A DNA stretch of 64,000 nt, taken from NCBI GenBank assembly GCA_052103955.1, contig JBQELO010000012.1:1-64000 (forward strand). The letters run 5' to 3'. How positions within the stretch are numbered: position 1 is the stretch's first letter; each line of letters starts with the position of its first letter. This DNA comes from Paenalcaligenes sp052103955. GTDB lineage: Bacteria; Pseudomonadota; Gammaproteobacteria; Burkholderiales; Burkholderiaceae_B. The notes under the pieces are model-generated. The model saw only the letters and a list, made by a program, of their open reading frames with translations. It had not been told where the DNA came from and ran no database searches. Both the position numbers and the translations under genes were made by a program. Shown here piece after piece: positions 44,001-50,583 of the stretch.

Positions 44001-44291
44001 CGTTTTTTTTGACGTTAAATTCACAATGGTATCATCACGAAAATACCATGTTTTATCACCAAAATAACCTTCTTTATCCGCATTCACAATGGCACTACCT
44101 GTGCAGGTATTATTAGTGCAGGTTTGAGCCAAAGCCACCCCTAAACCAAGCGAATTTAACCCCAAAAAAACAGATAAAACAGATGCACCTCCAATAATAT
44201 ATTCTTGTTTCTTATATTGGTGCTCTATAGATGAAGATGAATTTTTCATATTTATTCCATTATCAATATGATTATTTACTAAAAATTTCAT
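38043..44291 (-). CDS. Giant type Va autotransporter, repeat-rich (paralogue of 16710-22937)
   Basis: About 2082 residues. Start uncertain: the ATG at 44291 has GAGG four bases upstream; an internal ATG at 44249 (MKNSSSSIEHQ) has GGA at better spacing. The signal region (IIGGASVLSVFLGLNSLGLGVALAQ) is not an ESPR. The passenger holds PATR-type units (GxGTLxLxGxNSYxGGTT), four tandem 65-residue repeats and a 289-residue duplication. The C-terminal part has GNSIGTLTVNGDL, NQRATAAAVDSIGVA, and an autotransporter beta-barrel (GVLAGYSHSTFKND) ending SANVNLQF. Probable outer-membrane adhesin or biofilm factor. Confidence 0.92.
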   Translation of the reverse strand: MKFLVNNHIDNGINMKNSSSSIEHQYKKQEYIIGGASVLSVFLGLNSLGLGVALAQTCTNNTCTGSAIVNADKEGYFGDKTWYFRDDTIVNLTSKKTMIYTRDSQLQYSDYTYFYDNATLNVNAADAISGGLQTIVGSGVKVNVNASRGISGGQMNLKGILNVNAQDGITSEVYFGAGDNGVVNLNVAKAYTGSSMGLYARSSSSGAVVNAKVTDSLAAGVVTFQGGGLINVLADNAINNKTNIYFSSAFSNYGGLLFLNGHDQTLSGISELSDYAVATIANNGNLASTLTLSADTNPSKDGYWTFRGNIKDSTTAATARLNLVKSGSHDLLLAGQSTYTGSTTVNAGKLTAGSATGLTTNTEYSVHGGTLDLNGYDLSVSSFGGAGGEVALGRGTLRVNQAVTRAYAGSMTGSGGLIKEGTGTLTLSGQNRYTGKTTISAGTLQAGSAAGLAANTDYTLTGGRLDLNSYNVQIASLQGSGGTVALGSATLKVNQAQNTQYAGSIVGAGSLVKSGAGTLTFSGVNSFSGGTTISAGKLVGTTSSLGTGAIVNNAQLVFDQSGSGTHSADIYGTGSVSKEGTGTVTLLGANGFSGGTTIREGKLIGSISSLGSGAIVNNAQLVFNQSSNGTHSAEISGTGSVSKEGTGTVTLSGTNSFSGGTTIREGKLIGSISSLGSGAIVNNAQLVFNQSSKGMHGAEISGTGSVSKEGTGTVTLSGTNGFSGGTTISAGKLIGTTASLGSGAIVNNAQLELNQNRDGAVQAALSGTGSLIKSGTGTVHLMGSVDYTGDTTISNGALAVTGAFRLENNKALNLTTTSATPTLLANTVSLGSGTRFNLTGISDTTQLDRVLIQTTKGITGDFATVTVGGFQGDVDYVTLVTKKSSDNTKFLATTGLSWYAASNLAHGRFTLTGHNNSFDIGVGLNNQAANAVTGWNGSTLTKRGAGTLVLWADNGYTGGTSIDDGTLQIGQGGHTGSVLGAITNRSTLVFNRSDAFTSTNTISGSGNVVQAGSGTVVLAGQNSYSGGTTIAAGTVSVGADHNLGATTGAVLFNGGGLEVTNGFATARNLALNADATITVAANQTLGVSGKLVGVGALLKSGEGTLRLDNGANAYRDTVVAKGALIGSAASLKGNVGNAGRVIFDQASDAAFVGDIVGYQGGKGQMVKEGLGRLTLQGLSTLDWAIEAGEIATAAERFAGNASLAAGSGLIFNQQQHAIANNLLTGQGSVTKQGAGALILTANNSYTGGTVIDAGILQIGNGGNTGSVVGDITTQGQLVFNRSNAVTAANTISGHGDVVQAGSGTLVLAGQNSYSGGTTIAAGTVSVGADHNLGAATGAIAFNGGSLDVTTSFTTARNLALNDHANIAVAANQTLAVSGRLAGAGALIKSGEGTLHLDNTRNAYRDTVVAKGTLVGSVASLSGNVSNAGKVIFNQATDATFAGDMISYQGSKGLMVKEGVGRLTLQGTSTLDWTIATGEVETAAERFVGNANVAAGTSLIFNQQQQARAGNVISGQGSVIKQGVGALELTADNGAFAGMTQVNEGLLVVNGTLGGNLKVADGSSLGGSGTVGSGNGSLLSMESGATLATGNSIGTLTVNGDLLFASGALFAVEVDPASQASDHVRVLGKATLKGGSVAHIGAQGKYNLRSRYTILSAQDGLAGQFEHVRSDFAFLDPSLLYDYKAGSIALQLNRNDVAFAEKAQTRNQRATAAAVDSIGVAAAHPVYDAMALLPDNAALIGYSLNQLSGEAYASTRGALLNQSSATRESVSNRLQQAFGDAPISPIAVRAAGSSAEPQATTSTEHNAVWGTTFGSWNTADGDGNASTHKATVGGFTAGIDRAVADTWRVGVLAGYSHSTFKNDELNSSAKSDNFTLGAYAGSQWAISQGSLMLHAGAMYTRHNLEMKRNVSFADFSDKVSADYHGDSFQVFGELGYKVDVASQTAVEPYANLAYVKVRTNGFTEEGAKGAALQVNAKSSDATLSTLGVKASTHFDVGNVAVTAQANIGWRHAYGNVVSVSTARFAGSNTFTVDGTPLSKDVALTEVSVRVQLSDRTTLGVGYQGQFGSGTKQNSVSANVNLQF
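39700..41433 (-). repeat. 867-bp tandem duplication in the second autotransporter gene
   Basis: The same order of motifs occurs twice at 867-bp spacing; for example CTATAACTAT begins at 40351 and again at 41218. Each copy encodes about 289 residues (GGTTIAAGTVSVGADHNLG, NAYRDTVVAKG, AAERF...GNA). The two copies are similar but diverged. Confidence 0.82.
41935..42715 (-). repeat. Four tandem 195-bp repeats in the second autotransporter gene
   Basis: The (G/A)GTGGTACCACC block recurs at 42111, 42306, 42501 and 42696, exactly 195 bp apart. Each unit encodes 65 residues (FSGGTTIxxGKL, SLGSGAIVNNAQL, SGTGSVSKEGTGTVTLxG). The middle copies are nearly identical in DNA. Confidence 0.9.
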
Positions 44292-44854
44292 CAATCCTCA
44301 ATCTGAATAAAACCACCAATAAACAAATAATGAATAAATATTTCAGATTTAAAATCAATAACAAATAACAAATAAAAAACTCACCTTAATAATAGTTATT
44401 TCTACTATCCCAAAAAAATCCTGATTCGGGATAGTGCGCTGAGCTTGACATTTGTTAACAAAGTACATTCTAGAGATACAAAGCCCACTTGGATATCACT
44501 GAAAACTGGTAGTTTTGCAGTAAAAGCAACGATATAATTTGCTGTGCGGAACGCCTGCGTGCGAAAGATCCCAACCTCCCCCTCTACACGCTTTAGACTC
44601 CTCAAGAAACACCCCGATTGACTCGTCAATCGCACGTCCAAACCTCTATCCTCCACCACACATATCAAGCCCATACTGAGCAAAAACGGAACACAGTCTT
44701 GTCTTGTTTCATTTGTTTCATCAATGTTTCCATTTAGGCTTAAAGCGTATCGCTCTCTTGCCGTAACCATCGTGATATCACTTAACGTGCGGACTCAGGC
44801 CCCTCAAACGCTCAGGCCCGCTGCACTTACTCCGACACGATGAGGAGCACTGCC
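44292..44854. other. Intergenic region between the second autotransporter and the second chemoreceptor
   Basis: The left 110 bp are very AT-rich and should hold the autotransporter promoter. The rest contains a 121-codon minus-strand frame (44405-44770) without SD or recognisable domain, which I do not call a gene. The chemoreceptor promoter presumably lies near 44780-44840. Confidence 0.45.
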
Positions 44855-46435
44855 ATGCGCATTAACATGCCTATTACTCAGATTGAAACCGAGCTAGGGC
44901 CGGAACAATACCTGATATCCAAAACTGACCTTAAAGGTCGCATCACCTACGCGAACCCCGAATTTGTCACTATCAGTGGTTTTGAGCGCGAAGAACTCAT
45001 AGGGAAAGCACATAACATTGTGCGCCACCCCGATATGCCAACAGAGGCCTTTGCCGATTTTTGGGAAACCTTGCAAAAAGGTAAACCATGGATGGGGCTG
45101 GTTAAAAATAGGCGTAAAGATGGCGGCTTTTATTGGGTACAAGCATTGGTGTCGCCGCTGTATGAAAACGGACAAGTTGTAGGCTACGCCTCGGTACGAA
45201 CCAAACCCAGCCGAAAACAAATAGAAACGGCCGAAACCTTCTATAAAGCCTTGCAAGAAAAACGTGCCACAGCCTGTTTACAAGAGGGTTTACTCATCCC
45301 CACTGGGTGGCGTCGAATTCTGCACACCTTAAAGCGCCCATTTCGCAATACTATTCCTGGCGCATTAACTAGGCTAACGACCTTGTCGCTACTGGCTATT
45401 GCTATCTGTGTGGCAAGCCCCTACTACATGCCGGCCGAGTGCCCCGCATGGGCCCATGTGCTACTGCCTGCGTTGTTAGGGGTAGGCGTGTTGCTGTACA
45501 CATGGCGCCTGCAACGCCATCTTAGCCCTGCGTTGCAGCACGCTAACCTCATCGTGCAGCAGATATCTACAGGCAACCTTATTCTGGATATAGATCACCT
45601 TGCTCATCGTGGTTTAGAAGAACATCAAAAGCTTTTTTACAACTTAGAGCTGATGCGCAAAAGCCTAACTGGCATTGCCGGTGAAACTCGCTACGGCATT
45701 CAAGCAGCTAACCAAGCTGTGCAGTCGCTCTACGAGGCCAATGCACACTTAACCGAGCGCAATAGCAGCCAAGCGGCCTCTATTGAAGAAACGGCTACTA
45801 GCATGGAGCAATTGACCACTACCGTTCAGCAAAATGCGGATAACGCTCAACAAGCCAATCAGTTAGCCGCTGCAAGCATGAAAACCGCTGAACGCGGCAG
45901 TCACGAAGTGGGACAGCTCATACACACCATTCAAGATATACATCAAGGCTCTACCAAAATTGCCAATATCGTGACACTGATAGACAGCATTGCATTTCAA
46001 ACCAATATCTTGGCCTTGAACGCTGCAGTAGAGTCTGCCCGCGCAGGCGAAGCTGGGCGTGGTTTTGCCGTGGTGGCGTCTGAAGTGCGCAGTTTAGCGC
46101 AACGCAGCGCTAGTGCAGCAAGTGACATCAAAACTCTTATTGATGCCTCTGTACAGCGCGTGGATGCTGGGGTGAAGCAAGCCGAAAGCTCCGGGCAACA
46201 TCTACAACACATGTTGGAATCCAGCCAACGTGTATCTGATATTGTGGCAGAAATTTCCTGCGCATCAGAACAGCAAGCAGCAGGTCTGAAACAAGTCAGC
46301 ATCGCTATACAGCACATCGATCACACTACCCATCAAAACAGCGACCTGATACAAAACATTCATCACACTGCGGCAGAGCTGGCCAAACAAACCACCCAGC
46401 TAGATGAGGCCATACGCGTCTTAAACGTCACGTAA
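44855..46435 (+). CDS. Aer-like PAS chemoreceptor (paralogue of 36310-37947)
   Basis: 526 residues from the ATG at 44855, with GAGGAG eight bases upstream. A frame five codons longer exists but the paralogue aligns from here (MRINMPITQIETELGP versus RKNYPITEVETKVHP). PAS domain with ISGFEREELIGKAHNIVRHPDMP and VKNRRKDGGFYWVQALVSP. Two membrane spans about residues 172-215. Signalling tip AFQTNILALNAAVESARAGEAGRGFAVVASEVRSLAQRS. Conserved with its paralogue over the full length. Convergent with the Cache protein gene that ends the taurine operon. Confidence 0.92.
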   Translation: MRINMPITQIETELGPEQYLISKTDLKGRITYANPEFVTISGFEREELIGKAHNIVRHPDMPTEAFADFWETLQKGKPWMGLVKNRRKDGGFYWVQALVSPLYENGQVVGYASVRTKPSRKQIETAETFYKALQEKRATACLQEGLLIPTGWRRILHTLKRPFRNTIPGALTRLTTLSLLAIAICVASPYYMPAECPAWAHVLLPALLGVGVLLYTWRLQRHLSPALQHANLIVQQISTGNLILDIDHLAHRGLEEHQKLFYNLELMRKSLTGIAGETRYGIQAANQAVQSLYEANAHLTERNSSQAASIEETATSMEQLTTTVQQNADNAQQANQLAAASMKTAERGSHEVGQLIHTIQDIHQGSTKIANIVTLIDSIAFQTNILALNAAVESARAGEAGRGFAVVASEVRSLAQRSASAASDIKTLIDASVQRVDAGVKQAESSGQHLQHMLESSQRVSDIVAEISCASEQQAAGLKQVSIAIQHIDHTTHQNSDLIQNIHHTAAELAKQTTQLDEAIRVLNVT

Positions 46436-46446
46436 CCACAACCTAT

Positions 46447-46475
46447 GGCGAGCTCCATATCTTGCTCGCCTTTTT
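46447..46475 (+). terminator. Terminator of the chemoreceptor gene
   Basis: Stem GGCGAGC/GCTCGCC with a 10-nt loop, followed by five T. Confidence 0.88.
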
Positions 46476-46511
46476 ACTGCAGCAACCTACCTTGCCACGC
46501 TGTTTATACAT

Positions 46512-46536
46512 AAAAAAACCGGCCTAAAAAGGCCGG
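46512..46536 (-). terminator. Terminator of the taurine operon
   Basis: Stem CCGGCC/GGCCGG with a 6-nt loop and a minus-strand run of seven T, 25 bp past the Cache gene stop. Confidence 0.9.
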
Positions 46537-46561
46537 CAACTTTGGAGCAGATAACACGCTG

Positions 46562-47467
46562 TTAGGGTGTGGAGTCTGGGAACACATTAGTGCCCACAGC
46601 AATCACCTGATCCCCTACTTGCTGGTAAAACGCTCGTCGGTGTTCTACTTGACGGGTTTCAGGGCTTAGCCACCAGTAATCAATGGCTTGTATGCTATTA
46701 GGTGATGCATTTTCCAGCATGTCACGTAGAAAGTGCTGGCCTTGCACATCTGCAATATCATCCACCGATACATCATTGTTTTCAGAAAAAGCCGGGTTCA
46801 GTACTACTTTACGCTGCGCTTTATCCAGCACAAATACGTACTGATCCTGACGTCTGAACTCACCTTGTTTATTACGGAACTTACGCAAGGCCAAACTCGG
46901 GTTAGCAAAGTATTCGCTCACCGCTTGTTCTAGCATTTGCTTGGCCTGTTCCTCGGTTGGATAACCAGGGAAAAAACCAACGGCTACCACGATGCCATCC
47001 ACTACTTCAAAATACGTGATTTTGATTTCATCTTGGCCATCGTTAGGGTTGAACCAGTAGTACTCAATACTACCGGCCTTATTTTGTTTGGCCAGTTTCA
47101 GCATTTGACTAAAAAAAGGTTGCCCAGCATCGTCCGTTTCCGCTAAGACGTTCTGCCCTATCAACCCTGCAGACCACCCTCCGCTAGACAACATTTGCCC
47201 TGCAGGACTTAGGCTATACACGTATAAGTCACGATCAATAAAATCCGGATCATGCGTAAAATCATTCACCGCTTTGGGGCCATTTTGACGTATATGCTCT
47301 ATAGCCTTATCTAACAGCGCGTGCACACGCTGCTGTTGCTCACCAATCTGGGTAGGCAACAACCCCGTCGCATGTTCTGCGCTAGGGGGGCTTGCCTGCA
47401 CCGTGCCTGCCAAGACCATCGCCCCACCTACTACTATTGCGCCGAGTAAATTATGCGTAGTTCTCAT
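46562..47467 (-). CDS. Periplasmic protein with two Cache-type domains, last gene of the taurine operon
   Basis: 301 residues with a signal peptide ending VQAS (about residue 26). Two similar Cache-like modules follow: DFTHDPDFIDRDLYVYSLSPAGQMLSSG ... IEYYWFNPNDGQDEIKITYFEVVDGIVVAVGFF (about 65-165), and RRQDQYVFVLDKAQRKVVLNPAF ... IDYWWLSPETRQVEHRRAFYQQVGDQVIAVGTN (about 200-295). No membrane anchor or signalling domain, so it is a free periplasmic sensor-type module. It starts 1 bp after the TRAP large permease, clearly in the operon. It may present a ligand to a receptor; unproven. Confidence 0.8.
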   Translation of the reverse strand: MRTTHNLLGAIVVGGAMVLAGTVQASPPSAEHATGLLPTQIGEQQQRVHALLDKAIEHIRQNGPKAVNDFTHDPDFIDRDLYVYSLSPAGQMLSSGGWSAGLIGQNVLAETDDAGQPFFSQMLKLAKQNKAGSIEYYWFNPNDGQDEIKITYFEVVDGIVVAVGFFPGYPTEEQAKQMLEQAVSEYFANPSLALRKFRNKQGEFRRQDQYVFVLDKAQRKVVLNPAFSENNDVSVDDIADVQGQHFLRDMLENASPNSIQAIDYWWLSPETRQVEHRRAFYQQVGDQVIAVGTNVFPDSTP

Positions 47468-47468
47468 C

Positions 47469-48809
47469 TTAGTACCCCATTAATCCAGGTAACCACAGCG
47501 ATAAGCTAGGGATGAAAGCAATGATGAAGATGGCCACGATTAGCACCAAAATAAATGGCAATGCTTTGGCTACCACTTGCTCTACAGTTGCTCCACCTAT
47601 ACCCGATGCTACAAATAGGTTTTCCCCCAACGGCGGCGTAATAAACCCCACAGACAAAGTACAAATCACCACAATCCCAACGTGCGTTGGGTCTACACCC
47701 AGCATATAGGTCACAGGCAACAATACGGGCACCAAAATCATGATGGCCGCCAGTGTTTCCATGAACATGCCTACAAACAGCAAGAACGCGATCAGGATGG
47801 TCCAGATCAAATACATGTTGTCTGTCCAACTGATTAGCGATTCAGCAATCAACGCCGGAATGCGCTGCTCTACCAGCAAACGGCCAAACACAGTGGCTGC
47901 AAACAAAATCAACAATACCCGTCCGGTAATCCACGTCGTCGTGCGTAACGAGTTAAACAGTTTTGCCCAGCTCATTTCGCGGTGAATGCACACCCCTACA
48001 AACAAGGTGTAGAAAATAGCAACGACGGCTGACTCTGTGGGCGTAAAGAAGCCCGCATAAATACCGCCCAAAATAAAGACAGGGGCAAAAATAGACCACA
48101 CGCCACGGCGCAACGATTTTCTCAAATCCGACAAACACCAGCCTGAACCCATGCCTTTATAACCAGACTTACGTGAAATGATGTAGTTCATCACCAGTAA
48201 GCTAGAGGCCATCACCAGCCCTGGCACTACCCCAGCAATAAACAGTTTGGAAATAGAAACCGTAGAGAACTGGCCGTGCAAAGCGATAGCTTCTGGCGGT
48301 GGACGCAACCCCAAGGCCGAAATACCAAAAATCACCATTGGAATGGACGGCGGGATAATGATCCCTAAACCGCCAGATGACGCTGTTAGGGCCGAGGCGT
48401 AACTCAGGTCATAGTTACGTTGCGTCATCGCAGGGATCATCAGCATGCCCACCGCAGCAGTGGTTGCTGGGCCCGAACCCGAGATTGCACCAAAAAACAG
48501 GCAGGCTAGAACGGTTGCCATGCCCAGCCCGCCTGTAACCGGCCCCGCTAAGGTTTCAGCAATATCGACTAATCGCCGTGAAATCCCTCCAGCCTCCATT
48601 AATGCCCCTGCCAAAATAAAGGCGGGCAATGCCATCAACGGAAAACTTCCTACCGAGGTAAACGCAATCTGTACAAAAGAAATGGGATTTTTGCCCAGTG
48701 CTAAAAACGCAAACATGGCAGCACCGGCTAGCGATACTGTAATAGGTGCGCCCAATAGCAGCAGTACAAAAAAACCGCCAAACAATAACCCTACAATAGA
48801 CTGCTCCAT
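47469..48809 (-). CDS. tauM: TRAP transporter large permease (DctM type)
   Basis: 446 residues, about 11-12 membrane spans, the family's usual size. Conserved segments: LLLGAPITVSLAGAAMFAFLALG, FPLMALPAFILAGALMEAGGISRRLVD, CLFFGAISGSGPATTAAVGMLMIPAM, PSIPMVIFGI, GFFTPTESAVVAIFY and VGFITPPLGENLFVASGI. Drives Na+-coupled uptake with the binding protein and small permease of the same operon. It follows the small permease by 3 bp. Taurine is inferred as substrate from context. Name by analogy with the TauKLM transporter of Rhodobacter. Confidence 0.93.
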   Translation of the reverse strand: MEQSIVGLLFGGFFVLLLLGAPITVSLAGAAMFAFLALGKNPISFVQIAFTSVGSFPLMALPAFILAGALMEAGGISRRLVDIAETLAGPVTGGLGMATVLACLFFGAISGSGPATTAAVGMLMIPAMTQRNYDLSYASALTASSGGLGIIIPPSIPMVIFGISALGLRPPPEAIALHGQFSTVSISKLFIAGVVPGLVMASSLLVMNYIISRKSGYKGMGSGWCLSDLRKSLRRGVWSIFAPVFILGGIYAGFFTPTESAVVAIFYTLFVGVCIHREMSWAKLFNSLRTTTWITGRVLLILFAATVFGRLLVEQRIPALIAESLISWTDNMYLIWTILIAFLLFVGMFMETLAAIMILVPVLLPVTYMLGVDPTHVGIVVICTLSVGFITPPLGENLFVASGIGGATVEQVVAKALPFILVLIVAIFIIAFIPSLSLWLPGLMGY

Positions 48810-48812
48810 GAC

Positions 48813-49379
48813 TTAGGCTCCTTCCACCACGCTGTCACGGGCTTCAGCCCCCTGACGTTTAATTGCTTCCAGCTCTTGGCTTTCAGGGTCTACCAGCTCT
48901 ACGTGTTTAAACCAGATCAGGTAGTTATTCCACAAAATACGTATAGACATCAGTACAAAAGCAGCCGGTAACACCATAAAGAAATACTTCATGGGGATAC
49001 CCGTAGTTTGGGATTTCCAAAATGCATTCATACGATTGAACACAAAGTCGTAGCTCAACCACGTGAAGTACAGGTTAAAGGCCACCCACAGCATATCCGC
49101 AATGGATTCCGTTACCTTCTTCACAATAGGAGGAAAAAACTTAAACTGAAATGTCACACGGTTATGTGCGGACATTTTTGCAGCTACCACTGCCCCTAAG
49201 TAGGCAAACCACACAAACATATAGGTTGCGACCTCCTCGCCCCAAGGGATGCTGTAAGCGAAGAACTGCCGCAAAATAATCTGAACAAACAACAAGATCA
49301 CAAAGGTGCTTAATAACAAGGCACAGATGTACTCTTCAAAATGATCCACTATGTGTACTAGTGCTTTTTTTATCCTCAT
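48813..49379 (-). CDS. tauL: TRAP transporter small permease (DctQ type)
   Basis: 188 residues from the ATG at 49379, which has GGAG six bases upstream; a start six codons earlier lacks one. Four membrane spans, with the typical SIPWGEEVATYMFVWFAYLGAVVAAK motif after the second. A charged cytoplasmic tail (LVDPESQELEAIKRQGAEARD). Partner of the DctM-type permease directly downstream. Confidence 0.9.
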   Translation of the reverse strand: MRIKKALVHIVDHFEEYICALLLSTFVILLFVQIILRQFFAYSIPWGEEVATYMFVWFAYLGAVVAAKMSAHNRVTFQFKFFPPIVKKVTESIADMLWVAFNLYFTWLSYDFVFNRMNAFWKSQTTGIPMKYFFMVLPAAFVLMSIRILWNNYLIWFKHVELVDPESQELEAIKRQGAEARDSVVEGA

Positions 49380-49436
49380 ACCTGTCTCCAACATCACTCT
49401 TTAGCCTGATTTAGTCGTGCATCAGGCAGCATCAAG

Positions 49437-49465
49437 GCAGACACCGGCTCATGGCAGGTGTCTGC
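49437..49465 (-). other. Intercistronic hairpin after the TRAP binding-protein gene
   Basis: Perfect 9-bp stem GCAGACACC/GGTGTCTGC with an 11-nt loop and no T-run. It lies between the binding-protein gene and the permeases. Such structures often protect the upstream mRNA and raise binding-protein yield; role here inferred. Confidence 0.6.
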
Positions 49466-49496
49466 AGTACTTCAAATTCTTGATGAAAAACGCGGT

Positions 49497-50489
49497 TTAA
49501 CGATTCAGCGTGGCCAAAATGGCATCCAAACGCTCTTTACCGCCAATGGAGTCATAGAAGGCAGGCCACACTTTGGTGGTTGCCGCTTCAATCCATTCCT
49601 GCTCATTGTTTGCAGGCTCTACGATCTCCATGCCCGCCGCTTGCAGCTCTTGCTTAATGCGGTCTTCCGTTGCTTGGATGTACTCGTAACTATGCTCGGT
49701 GGCGGCTTGACCAGCAGCCAAAATCCACGCTTGCACTTCAGGGGTTTGTGCTTGGAATACTTGCTCACTCATGACCAAAGGTTCAAGCGAAAACAGGTAG
49801 CGAATAGGTGTGATGTACTTCTGCACTTCATCAAACTTCATGGCAGAAATAGTCATGTAGGGGTTGTCTTGTCCATCTACTACGCCTTGCTGCAGGGCAG
49901 TAAAGGTTTCATTCCACGCCATGGGTGTGGGGTTCACGCCCCAGGCGTTGTAAGACGCAATCATCAGCTCGTTTTTAGGAACGCGAATGATCAAGCCTTT
50001 CAGGTCATCCAATGTACGTACAGGACGCTTAGAATTGGTAAGCACACGGAAACCCGAGTACGACCAGCCAATAATGCGCACACCTGCATCACGAATGGTG
50101 TTTTCAGTAAGCTCTTTACCTACGTCACCTTGGGTCAGCGTTTTGGCATCCTCTAAGCTTTGAATCACGTAAGGTAGCGTAAGCACAGCCACGCTGGGGG
50201 AAAACGGGGTAATGTTGTTGATCGCCAGGATAGAGAAATCTAACAACCCCATTGCGGCATCGTTAATCGTATCTTGCTCATCGCCCAACTGACTGTTTGG
50301 GAACAAATCAGCGGTCATGCTGCCACCACTTTTTTCTTTCAACTGTTCGGCAAATGCTTTGCCCAGTTCATATTGAGTACCACCTGCCGCATCACCAATC
50401 GCTACCTTAAACGTCGTAGCACTTGCAGCTGTTGCCAACAACAAACTTGCTGCCCAAACCGAACCTGTGAGCCATTTTTTGAGTGTCAT
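49497..50489 (-). CDS. tauK: TRAP transporter substrate-binding protein (DctP type), probable taurine binding
   Basis: 330 residues with SD GGAGGAG. Signal peptide cut after ASA (about residue 24). DctP features: FAEQLKEKSGGSMTADLFPNSQLGDEQDTINDAAMG, the ligand-contact Arg in DDLKGLIIRVPKNELMIASYNAWGVNPTPMAWNETFTALQQGVVDGQDNP. Delivers substrate to the DctQ/DctM permeases encoded next. Situated directly downstream of taurine dehydrogenase genes, hence the taurine assignment. Confidence 0.9.
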   Translation of the reverse strand: MTLKKWLTGSVWAASLLLATAASATTFKVAIGDAAGGTQYELGKAFAEQLKEKSGGSMTADLFPNSQLGDEQDTINDAAMGLLDFSILAINNITPFSPSVAVLTLPYVIQSLEDAKTLTQGDVGKELTENTIRDAGVRIIGWSYSGFRVLTNSKRPVRTLDDLKGLIIRVPKNELMIASYNAWGVNPTPMAWNETFTALQQGVVDGQDNPYMTISAMKFDEVQKYITPIRYLFSLEPLVMSEQVFQAQTPEVQAWILAAGQAATEHSYEYIQATEDRIKQELQAAGMEIVEPANNEQEWIEAATTKVWPAFYDSIGGKERLDAILATLNR

Positions 50490-50539
50490 CGTAGTCTCCT
50501 CCCTCTTTGTCAGAGGTGTGTGTGTGTATTACAGCAAAA

Positions 50540-50571
50540 CCAAGCACCAGACTCCTTTTTCCGGTGCTTGG
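50540..50571 (-). terminator. Terminator-like hairpin between tauY and the TRAP genes
   Basis: 9-bp stem CCAAGCACC/GGTGCTTGG with a 14-nt loop, followed on the minus strand by only TTTT then GC. Probably a partial terminator or mRNA-processing element rather than the operon end. Confidence 0.55.
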
Positions 50572-50583
50572 GGATTTCAGCCC

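Noticed and set aside
44405..44770. 121-codon minus-strand ORF between autotransporter and chemoreceptor
   Set aside because: No convincing SD, no recognised domain. Kept only as a note in the intergenic entry.
49458..50156. 232-codon plus-strand ORF opposite the TRAP binding-protein gene
   Set aside because: Fully antisense to a DctP gene with signal peptide and conserved motifs; no homology of its own.
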